The position numbers and the translations under genes were made by a program. The notes beneath the pieces are model-generated. The model saw nothing but the letters and a program-made list of their open reading frames with translations, was not told the origin of the DNA and searched no databases. DNA of 16,874 nt from assembly GCA_017646185.1 (NCBI GenBank), contig JAGCNA010000308.1, positions 1 through 16,874 of the forward strand, in the 5' to 3' direction. The DNA is from Clostridia bacterium. Its GTDB lineage: Bacteria; Bacillota; Clostridia; Oscillospirales; CAG-382. Shown piece after piece: positions 1 through 5,255 of the stretch; position 1 is the stretch's first letter, and each line of letters starts with the position of its first letter.

Positions 1-317
1 AAGATAAGGCAAGCGTTCCCGCACTTCAGGAATACGTTGGCAAGGAAGTTATTGCCGCTCTTCGTCCCGAGCTTATCCACGACGAACCCATCTTCCTTGA
101 AAAGTTCTCTGATTCTATTATCGACGCTTACGTTGAATTTACCGAACTTATGGGCGCTGAAATTTATCTCTACCTCAAGATCGGTGAAGAAACCAATGTT
201 ATCTCTCGTGTTTCCAGCCGTTCTCAGGCTAAACCCGGCGATACCATCAAAGTTGCTATCGATACTACTCACATCCACTTCTTTGATAAGGACACCGAAA
301 GAGTTATCACTCACTAA
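1..317 (+). CDS. ABC transporter ATP-binding protein, C-terminal part (MsmX/UgpC/MalK-like sugar importer ATPase)
   Basis: Only the last 104 codons are present, and the gene enters from the left edge (frame starts at base 3, stop TAA at 315-317). What remains is the regulatory TOBE-type region that follows the nucleotide-binding domain in MalK/UgpC/MsmX ATPases. Family-typical pieces are an 'EYVGKEVIAALRPE' stretch, 'VEFTELMGAEIYLYLKIG' and a closing 'IHFFDKDTERVI', which is where these proteins normally end. Such ATPases power CUT1-type carbohydrate importers and are often shared by several permease systems. The Walker and signature motifs lie outside the window, so they cannot be checked. 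Codon use is strongly biased, as expected of a well-expressed gene. Family assignment is confident; the substrate cannot be told. Confidence 0.85.
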   Translation, partial: DKASVPALQEYVGKEVIAALRPELIHDEPIFLEKFSDSIIDAYVEFTELMGAEIYLYLKIGEETNVISRVSSRSQAKPGDTIKVAIDTTHIHFFDKDTERVITH

Positions 318-326
318 ACAATACAT

Positions 327-360
327 AGCGGCTCCGCATGGAGCCGCTTAACTTTTATTT
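327..360 (+). terminator. Intrinsic terminator after the ABC ATPase gene
   Basis: A perfect 8-bp stem (AGCGGCTC at 327-334 with GAGCCGCT at 341-348) with a 6-base loop is followed by a T-rich tail (TTAACTTTTATTT). It starts 9 bases after the stop codon. The tail is interrupted by A and C, so some read-through into the next plus-strand gene is possible. No separate promoter for that gene could be seen. Confidence 0.75.
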
Positions 361-384
361 CATATGGAGGACAGGCAGACTATT

Positions 385-1365
385 ATGCAGATCCCCGAAA
401 AATATTCACCGTACTTTACAAATCTGGATACACCTTCCGTTATTACTGATAATGATTTGAAAATCGTTTGGAAGAATAAAGCTACAGATAGCCTGATGTT
501 TCCTATCAGAAAAGGTTCGTCCATAAGATATTATCTTTCCAAACAAGAATTCAGCCGTCTTAAGCGTTTAAAGCCGGGTGAATATATGTATCTCACGTTT
601 TTTCTGGACGAGCCTACAAACGGATTTTGTAAAAGAAAAGACGATTGCTTTATTTTCAGAATAAGCAGATTTAACGCTGCGGCACACAAACGTATAAGAG
701 AGCTGTTTGATGTTCGTTACTCCAATTATTCCTCCGTTGCATCTTCCCTGCCGGATTCTGCAGAACCACATCCACTCATCACGAGAAAGCGAATGGATAG
801 ATTGGCAGGAATATTTGAAGGCTTGTATATTGAAGGAAATGAGCGAAGAGAAACGTCCGCCCCTTTGGCTATGTTTGCCAAACAAGCGACCTGTGCTTTG
901 GCAGGCATAAATGTGAATTACGTTTCAGATTCAATAACCATCTTCGCAGATATTAACGTACACGATTTATATATGGCGTTATCTGCTATGGCAGTTTGCC
1001 TTATTTCCTTTACACCAGAGATTAAAGAGATTTCTTTGGAAAGAGAGATGCTGGAAACCGACACAGTGATAAAAATGAGCTGTTCGGGTACGGGATTTGC
1101 CGCAAATCTTGCCGACGTATATAAAGACAAAGAAAAATTGGATATGTTGTGCGAATACGGAGCGCAATACTTGAATCTTTTGCTGATAAATGTAATTTGC
1201 GACAACTACGGTTGGGAATTTAACGCACTTGAAGAAGACGGAAATACAGTGCTATCTTTAACAATTTCCGTTATATGGGATAATAAATCCCGTATTGCCT
1301 TATATGACAGCGATATGAAGGATGAGATTATAGATACATTGCTTTCCCCTTTCAAAACAAATTAA
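385..1365 (+). CDS. Unrecognised protein with PAS-like N-terminus and degenerate sensor-kinase-like core
   Basis: A soluble protein of 326 aa with no signal peptide or membrane segment. Residues about 13-95 read like a PAS sensor domain ('DTPSVITDNDLKIVWKNKAT' is a typical PAS opening). Residues about 133-300 follow the outline of a histidine kinase: a helical stretch ('RKRMDRLAGIFEGLY') where the phospho-acceptor helix would sit, then an ATPase-like part ending in 'ICDNYGWEFNALEEDGNTVL', like the last strands of a HATPase_c domain. The phospho-acceptor His, N-box Asn and glycine-rich G boxes are not seen, so kinase activity is doubtful. The chosen start is the ATG at 385: an ATG at 364 is in frame, but the only Shine-Dalgarno (GGAGG, 366-370) lies downstream of it. 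Spacing to 385 is long (14 bases), so a non-ATG start a codon or two earlier is possible. That the gene is real is confident; the domain reading is inference. Confidence 0.6.
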   Translation: MQIPEKYSPYFTNLDTPSVITDNDLKIVWKNKATDSLMFPIRKGSSIRYYLSKQEFSRLKRLKPGEYMYLTFFLDEPTNGFCKRKDDCFIFRISRFNAAAHKRIRELFDVRYSNYSSVASSLPDSAEPHPLITRKRMDRLAGIFEGLYIEGNERRETSAPLAMFAKQATCALAGINVNYVSDSITIFADINVHDLYMALSAMAVCLISFTPEIKEISLEREMLETDTVIKMSCSGTGFAANLADVYKDKEKLDMLCEYGAQYLNLLLINVICDNYGWEFNALEEDGNTVLSLTISVIWDNKSRIALYDSDMKDEIIDTLLSPFKTN

Positions 1366-1387
1366 ATATTTACCTATCAACCCGACA

Positions 1388-1422
1388 AAAAAATCTCTTG
1401 GCTTCAAACCAAGAGATTTTTT
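1388..1422. terminator. Bidirectional intrinsic terminator between convergent genes
   Basis: A perfect 14-bp inverted repeat has arms at 1388-1401 and 1409-1422 and a 7-base loop. The core TCTCTTGG/CCAAGAGA is flanked by A6 on the left and T6 on the right, so it has a U-tract on both strands. It lies between the plus-strand gene ending at 1365 and the minus-strand gene ending at 1425, two bases from the latter's stop codon. Confidence 0.92.
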
Positions 1423-1424
1423 GA

Positions 1425-3071
1425 TTATAACAAATTATTAATTTGTTCGCGCAGTTCCAAAATAAATTCATCATTTTTAGGATATTCGCTGAAGGTCAAA
1501 AGATATCCCGCTTTTATATCTATCATTTGGTTAACCGCATCTCTACCTATCTTTTCGGCAAGAGCTTCAAGTGCGCGCATATCACGCAAAGCTTGAGTGA
1601 ACACACATAAGTGTATTGTTTCATAAGCCTTTCCGTTCGGTGCGGGATAAACACTGAAGGTGTCGCCGGAGGGCGCAAAGAATTCACCGTCTGTGGTGCG
1701 ATACGGGTCAATTGGCGCGATTGAATACTGGTTGTTATAAAAATTATAACCCCAGTGCAAAAAACCCTTTATATTGTATCTGAACATCTGAAAACCTATA
1801 ATTCTGTTACGGGCAGAAGGCATTGACAAAAATCTGTTGGATACGTTTACACATTCACCACAGCAATAATATGCCCATAAGTTTTCTACGTTGTTATCAA
1901 TAAACGGCTGAATATGATCTGTTGCAACTACGGGATTATCAACGATACCGGAAGAATAAAACTCGTAGTTGGAAAGCGCATCAATTATCTTACACCCGCA
2001 AAGCGCTTCAGCAACTGCATTTTTTGCGTTTTTATAGCTTTCAAGCTGTGCTGCAGACGGTTCGTCGGAAATATGAAAAACGCACTTATCTTCAATATTT
2101 TTTGAGGACAGAAAATCACGCAACTCTTTGATAAATTGGTTCAAGAAGTCAACATATTCGTCACAGCATGCATCAGTTTCCCAACCGAATATCTTTTTAG
2201 TTTCTCCGTCAACTTCGGCAACGATCTTAGGTGCATGGGCGGCACCCCACTGAGTGAAAAAGTGGGCTATTTCAAAATATTCAATTCCTTCGCTTAAGCA
2301 CATCTCTATCCATTTTTCAAGCAAAGAAAAATCAAAACAATATTTTCCGTTTTCTTTTTTAATTTGAACAAGCTGAACCGTCAAACGCTCGTGTCCTACC
2401 GCAGTATCCAAAGCCGGAGTAAATACGGGCGTAAGCATCATGTTGATGCCGTTTTCAACAGCCGTGCGAATAAAGTTTCTTACAATTTCCCAGTATCTGT
2501 CCGAGAATACTTCTACATTATAATAATTGGCAAGGCAATCACTGTGGAACCATTGGGTAAAGACAAGCTTTTGCTTGGGCAAAACCGCATTACAAATTTT
2601 AACGGTAAACGTACAGGTCCCAACCTCTTCCCCGTCTGTCTTTTTGAATATAACGATGACATCGTATTCGCCGCTGACTGCATCGGAGGGAACGTCAATA
2701 TCCACCCAAAGTGAATTCAACTGCTTGGAAGCAACGTAAATATTAGGATTGTCAGATAAAGGAATAAGCAAATCGGGATATAAGCCGGGTTCCTTTCGGA
2801 GATAGTTATCATCGTTCCATTCTCTGAATACAGGCATCAAAGAGGGAACGTGATGAACCGAAGAAAGCCGCACGTAATCAGATATTTCTGATTTAACTTC
2901 TGCGTTGCAAACTAATTTACCGCCGGGAATCTCTTCATCCGAAGCAAAGCATATCTGAAAAGACAGCTTATCGTTTTTAAGCACACTTGCGTTAAGATAT
3001 TCTTTCTTTTGGGTTATATCCTCATCCCAAAAGCACTTTTCCAATGCAGAGATACATTTAAAACTAATCAT
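1425..3071 (-). CDS. GH123/DUF4091-family glycoside hydrolase-like protein
   Basis: A protein of 548 aa with no signal peptide, so probably cytoplasmic. Residues about 1-160 form a beta-rich N-terminal domain, with the family-like stretch 'LWVDIDVPSDAVSGEYDV' near 121-138. Residues about 165-500 resemble the DUF4091 (GH123 catalytic) barrel. The adjacent acid pair D336-E337 in 'FHISDEPS' matches the Asp-Glu pair used for substrate-assisted catalysis in characterised GH123 beta-N-acetylgalactosaminidases. A family-like tail includes 'GFLHWGYNFYNNQ' (437-449) and 'RDMRALEAL' (496-504). Characterised members remove beta-linked GalNAc, but most DUF4091 proteins are untested, so the substrate is uncertain. 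A GTGAGGG Shine-Dalgarno precedes the ATG. The gene starts 17 bases after the cytidine deaminase-like gene and presumably shares its promoter. The family call is fairly sure; the activity is inferred. Confidence 0.8.
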   Translation of the reverse strand: MISFKCISALEKCFWDEDITQKKEYLNASVLKNDKLSFQICFASDEEIPGGKLVCNAEVKSEISDYVRLSSVHHVPSLMPVFREWNDDNYLRKEPGLYPDLLIPLSDNPNIYVASKQLNSLWVDIDVPSDAVSGEYDVIVIFKKTDGEEVGTCTFTVKICNAVLPKQKLVFTQWFHSDCLANYYNVEVFSDRYWEIVRNFIRTAVENGINMMLTPVFTPALDTAVGHERLTVQLVQIKKENGKYCFDFSLLEKWIEMCLSEGIEYFEIAHFFTQWGAAHAPKIVAEVDGETKKIFGWETDACCDEYVDFLNQFIKELRDFLSSKNIEDKCVFHISDEPSAAQLESYKNAKNAVAEALCGCKIIDALSNYEFYSSGIVDNPVVATDHIQPFIDNNVENLWAYYCCGECVNVSNRFLSMPSARNRIIGFQMFRYNIKGFLHWGYNFYNNQYSIAPIDPYRTTDGEFFAPSGDTFSVYPAPNGKAYETIHLCVFTQALRDMRALEALAEKIGRDAVNQMIDIKAGYLLTFSEYPKNDEFILELREQINNLL

Positions 3072-3088
3072 ACTGTTATACCCTCACT

Positions 3089-3484
3089 TTATTTAATCCA
3101 CCACTCGGGAGTTATTTCGCCAAGTTTCACTATTCGGCAAGCGGAATAATCAAGCATTATTTCTATATCGTGATACTTCCCTGCCATCAACTGAACCATA
3201 AGCTCACGGCATGCACCGCAGGGCGCTCCGTTGGATCCATCGGGAAGGATACAAAGCACCTTGTCAATTTCCTGTTCGCCGTTGGTAATCATGTTAAAGA
3301 TGGCATTTCGTTCTGCACAGATACCCAGTGTTGAACAGGTATCTACACACACGCCCGTATATATTCTGCCGGTTTTTGAGCATATTGCAGCAGCTACTTC
3401 CCCACAGGTTACATATTCGGATATTCTGCGTTCATTAAGCACAGCCTTTGCGGCTTCATACATTTCTGTCCAGATCTTTTCCAT
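3089..3484 (-). CDS. cdd: Cytidine deaminase-like zinc enzyme
   Basis: A 131-aa protein with the full zinc deaminase signature: C56-A-E58 in 'CAERNAIF' and P88-C89-x-x-C92 in 'PCGACRE'. The three cysteines bind zinc and E58 is the proton shuttle. Family members hydrolyse cytidine or deoxycytidine to uridine and ammonia for pyrimidine salvage. The compact size and the 'PEWW' near the C-terminus also recall blasticidin S deaminase-like relatives, so the substrate is not certain. The ATG at 3484 is chosen because a GAGGTGG Shine-Dalgarno lies just upstream and a consensus promoter occupies 3504-3532. A longer in-frame extension to 3580 would run through that promoter and encode an unrelated hydrophobic stretch. 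First gene of a two-gene unit with the GH123-like gene. Confidence 0.85.
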   Translation of the reverse strand: MEKIWTEMYEAAKAVLNERRISEYVTCGEVAAAICSKTGRIYTGVCVDTCSTLGICAERNAIFNMITNGEQEIDKVLCILPDGSNGAPCGACRELMVQLMAGKYHDIEIMLDYSACRIVKLGEITPEWWIK

Positions 3485-3503
3485 AAATAACCACCTCACG
3501 CAG

Positions 3504-3532
3504 ATTATAACACGAACAAAAAATAAAAGCAA
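3504..3532 (-). promoter_or_regulatory. Promoter of the cytidine deaminase / GH123 operon
   Basis: On the minus strand, TTGCTT (-35, 3527-3532) and a perfect TATAAT (-10, 3504-3509) are separated by 17 bases. A TG one base before the -10 gives an extended -10. The predicted transcript start near 3497 leaves a short leader of about 13 bases that contains the ribosome binding site. Confidence 0.8.
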
Positions 3533-3557
3533 TGCTTTATAAAAAAGGAGCTTGATG

Positions 3558-3591
3558 AAAAAAGCCATTTGCGAAAGCAAATGGCTTTTTT
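3558..3591 (-). terminator. Intrinsic terminator of tRNA-Arg
   Basis: A 15-bp inverted repeat (core GCCATTTGC / GCAAATGGC, loop GAAA at 3573-3576) is flanked by six A on one side and six T on the other. Read on the minus strand it gives a stem followed by a U6 tract directly after tRNA-Arg. Its first base is the last base of the encoded CCA end. The symmetric A/T tracts could also stop plus-strand transcription. Confidence 0.9.
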
Positions 3592-3668
3592 GGCCCGCCC
3601 TGGGGGATTCGAACCCTCGACCATCGGAATCGGAATCCGGTACTCTATCCGGGCTGAGCTAAGGGCGG
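3591..3668 (-). tRNA. tRNA-Arg (anticodon CCG), CCA encoded
   Basis: A 75-nt cloverleaf plus an encoded CCA (3591-3593). The acceptor stem CCGCCCT/AGGGCGG is perfect. The D-arm contains the GGATAGAG typical of arginine tRNAs. The anticodon loop TTCCGAT gives CCG, which reads CGG, and the T-loop is TTCGAAT. Two stem positions are A-C mismatches: 27:43 in the anticodon stem and 50:64 in the T stem. Position 37 is A. The 5' end overlaps the last 10 bases of the upstream membrane protein gene. No strong promoter of its own was seen, so it may be transcribed with that gene. The isotype rests on the anticodon and D-loop. Confidence 0.85.
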
Positions 3669-4054
3669 TTATTAAATTTTTTATCCAATAAATATTTTAA
3701 CCAAAACACCAAGGTGATTATAACAGAAGCAATAACAAAAATCAAAGATGCCATTCCTGACCAGCTCTGTCCTCCGGAACAAACAGAAACGATTATGTCT
3801 GTAAGTATTGCCGAAACGAAAAACGGCAAAAAAACAAACAGCAGATCGTGAACAATGCAAGATTTCACAGAGACATCCGCTCCGCGGCTGAGCTTATAAG
3901 AAGTGCAAAAGAAAGGAACACAGTAAAACAATATAAAAAGAGCAAAAAGATACACAACGTTTATATCCAGATCAAAGGAAGAAACTAACGTAAAGCATAC
4001 GGGTAACGATGCTTCAAATACCGCTTGTGTAATTTTTGCTTTTTTCGAATACAT
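3659..4054 (-). CDS. Small hypothetical membrane protein
   Basis: A 131-aa hydrophobic protein that I do not recognise. It has three clear membrane-spanning stretches (about 33-52, 69-91 and 101-120) and a possible fourth near 11-27. The termini are short and basic, 'MYSKKAKITQ' at the start and 'LLDKKFNNRP' at the end. A cytoplasm-facing basic loop ('TSYKLSRGADVSVK') separates the second and third segments. The ATG at 4054 is preferred over a GTG at 4063 because a weak GGGTG ribosome binding site lies 6 bases upstream of the ATG. The stop codon falls inside the acceptor/D-arm start of tRNA-Arg. It begins downstream of the tRNA-Lys terminator and no clear promoter was found, so expression may depend on read-through. 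Being real is likely but not certain. Confidence 0.55.
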   Translation of the reverse strand: MYSKKAKITQAVFEASLPVCFTLVSSFDLDINVVYLFALFILFYCVPFFCTSYKLSRGADVSVKSCIVHDLLFVFLPFFVSAILTDIIVSVCSGGQSWSGMASLIFVIASVIITLVFWLKYLLDKKFNNRP

Positions 4055-4109
4055 TTTTAACACCCAAACAAATCAGCCCATATCCCCACGGATCTTCAGG
4101 GGATAAGAT

Positions 4110-4144
4110 AAAAAAAGCAGGTGCCGAACACCGTTCGGCACCTG
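4110..4144 (-). terminator. Intrinsic terminator of tRNA-Lys
   Basis: An 11-bp stem (CAGGTGCCGAA at 4118-4128 with TTCGGCACCTG at 4134-4144) has a 5-base loop. Read on the minus strand it starts just after the CCA end of tRNA-Lys and is followed by CTTTTTTTATC, a strong U-tract. Confidence 0.9.
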
Positions 4145-4146
4145 TG

Positions 4147-4222
4147 TGGTGATCCATCGGAGAATCGAACTCCGGACACCATGATTAAAAGTCATGTGCT
4201 CTACCGGCTGAGCTAATGGATC
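4147..4222 (-). tRNA. tRNA-Lys (anticodon TTT), CCA encoded
   Basis: A standard 73-nt cloverleaf plus an encoded CCA (4147-4149). The acceptor stem is GATCCAT/ATGGATC, the D-stem GCTC/GAGC, the anticodon stem CATGA/TCATG with loop CTTTTAA, and the T-arm CGGAG-TTCGATT-CTCCG. All stems pair perfectly. The anticodon TTT reads AAA/AAG. It has its own promoter (4240-4268) and terminator (4110-4144), so it is an independent unit downstream of the recA-lexA operon. Confidence 0.96.
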
Positions 4223-4230
4223 ATTCAGAC

Positions 4231-4260
4231 CGCCCGATAAGAATACCACATTATCGGGCG
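4231..4260. repeat. Perfect 10-bp inverted repeat across the tRNA-Lys promoter
   Basis: CGCCCGATAA (4231-4240) and TTATCGGGCG (4251-4260) are exact reverse complements 10 bases apart. On the minus strand one arm lies inside the promoter spacer, the other runs from the end of the -10 box past the predicted transcript start, and the -10 is in the loop. No U-tract follows, so it is not a classical terminator. It could be an operator, or a hairpin at the end of read-through transcripts from the lexA operon. Confidence 0.7.
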
Positions 4261-4268
4261 TTTGTCAA
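4240..4268 (-). promoter_or_regulatory. Promoter of tRNA-Lys
   Basis: On the minus strand, a perfect TTGACA (-35, 4263-4268) and TATTCT (-10, 4240-4245) are separated by 17 bases, with TG one base before the -10. The predicted start near 4233 gives a leader of about 11 bases before the mature tRNA. The -35 begins 8 bases after the lexA stop codon. Confidence 0.9.
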
Positions 4269-4276
4269 TAACAAAA

Positions 4277-4879
4277 TTAATAAAATCTGAAATTTGCAAT
4301 TACTACGCCCAAAACCACCACATCGGTTGTGTATATAGGCTTCATTTTGGGATTCTCCGGTTGGAGTCTTACGCTGTTTTTTTCACGGAAAAAGCGCTTC
4401 ACCGTAGCCTCATCGTCGAGCAACGCCACAACTATCTCACCGTTTTCAGCATAGCGGCGGTTTTCAACAACAACTATGTCACCGTCAAGTATACCGGCGT
4501 TTATCATACTCTCACCTTCAACGCGAAGAGCAAACAAATTACCGTTACCTCGCGCCATACTCGCAGGATAATCCACGTATCCTTCGCAAGTTTGTATGGC
4601 GGTAATCGGTACTCCGGCGGCTACTTTTCCCAAAATGGGAACGCGAAGCATTTTATCCGGCTCTCCCTTGCGTTCTATTTTGACAGCACGGCTTTTTCCC
4701 TGCTCTTTCTGGATATACCCCTTCTCTTACAAACGTCGCATATAAGCGTGTACAGTGGAAGTAGAGCGAATGCCTAAAGCCGCAGCAATATCACGAACGG
4801 AAGGAGCGTATCCATCGTACGCAATTTTTTCCTGTATAAACTCATAGACATTTCTTTCGTTTTCAGTGAGGTCAAACAT
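4277..4879 (-). pseudogene. lexA: LexA SOS repressor interrupted by an in-frame stop codon
   Basis: The frame reads as a complete 200-codon LexA except for a TAA at codon 51 (4727-4729). Codons 1-50 are the winged-helix DNA-binding domain ('SVRDIAAALGIRSTSTVHAY', then 'MRRL'). After the stop it resumes as 'EKGYIQKEQGKSRAV', where LexA proteins normally read LEEKGYI, so the stop replaces a Glu codon (GAA to TAA is one base). The self-cleaving domain is intact: cleavage site A88-G89 in 'GKVAAGVP', nucleophile S124 in 'GESM' and K161 in 'ATVKRFF'. The start at 4879 is chosen because AGGAGG lies 8 bases upstream, while the in-frame ATG at 4885 is only 2 bases from it. The start overlaps the mrnC stop by 8 bases. 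An ATG at 4651 (codon 77) could restart translation of the C-terminal domain. A sequence error is the main alternative to a real split. Confidence 0.85.
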
Positions 4880-5255
4880 TTTCATTTCCTCCTATAACCA
4901 GCAATTTGAACAGAGATAACGCACGCTCGGTATCTCCTTTAACATAGAGATATCCAAACAAACTCTCAAGTCCCGTTGCGCGTCTGTACTGGACGGCAGC
5001 CGCACTTTTGGGTGTATGTGCGGAATGAGCGTTTCTGCCCCTTTTATATGCGGCAAGCTCGGTTTCGCTCAGGTGAGGAAGCAACGTATCCACCATCCCG
5101 CTTTGCTTGACAGCGGTAACGTATTCCTTTGCCCGTTTGTTCAATTCGGACGTAGGCATATTCCCTTGCCCCAGCAAATGCGCACGCACCAAAAGCTCGT
5201 AGTACGCATCGCCAAGATAAGCAAGTGCAAGGGGGCTGTATTCGTTTACATTCAT
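4872..5255 (-). CDS. mrnC: Mini-ribonuclease III
   Basis: A 127-aa RNase III catalytic domain without the double-stranded-RNA-binding domain, as in Firmicute Mini-III, which matures the ends of 23S rRNA. The motif 'LALAYLGDAYYELLVRAHLL' (9-28) carries catalytic D16. A second conserved block, 'RGRNAHSAHTPKSAAAVQYR' (72-91), is followed by 'ATGLESLFGYLY' with acidic E97. The ATG at 5255 is chosen because it shares ATGA with the cysS stop, the usual coupled arrangement; a GTG four codons earlier is less likely. Its own stop overlaps the lexA start. The cysS-mrnC pairing is common in Firmicutes. Confidence 0.93.
   Translation of the reverse strand: MNVNEYSPLALAYLGDAYYELLVRAHLLGQGNMPTSELNKRAKEYVTAVKQSGMVDTLLPHLSETELAAYKRGRNAHSAHTPKSAAAVQYRRATGLESLFGYLYVKGDTERALSLFKLLVIGGNENV

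Noticed and set aside
3485..3580. N-terminal extension of the cytidine deaminase-like gene encoding a hydrophobic stretch
   Set aside because: The extension covers the predicted promoter and would start beyond the transcript start. The ATG at 3484 has its own Shine-Dalgarno and gives the normal family length.
3558..3591. Long A/T-flanked inverted repeat as a mobile-element end
   Set aside because: No transposase or target duplication is nearby, and it sits precisely at the 3' end of tRNA-Arg with a U-tract, so a terminator explains it.
4081..4105. TATCCCC / GGGGATA inverted repeat upstream of the small membrane protein gene
   Set aside because: Only 7 bp with an 11-base loop, no U-tract, and not at a promoter. 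Possibly part of a leader, but nothing supports a function.
4126..4138. CGAACACCGTTCG, resembling a LexA box near lexA
   Set aside because: The half-sites are separated by three bases rather than four, and the sequence is the loop end of the tRNA-Lys terminator hairpin.
4727..4729. The lexA TAA as a recoded sense codon
   Set aside because: TAA ends several other genes here (recA, recX, cdd, rpsR), so a changed genetic code or routine read-through is not supported.
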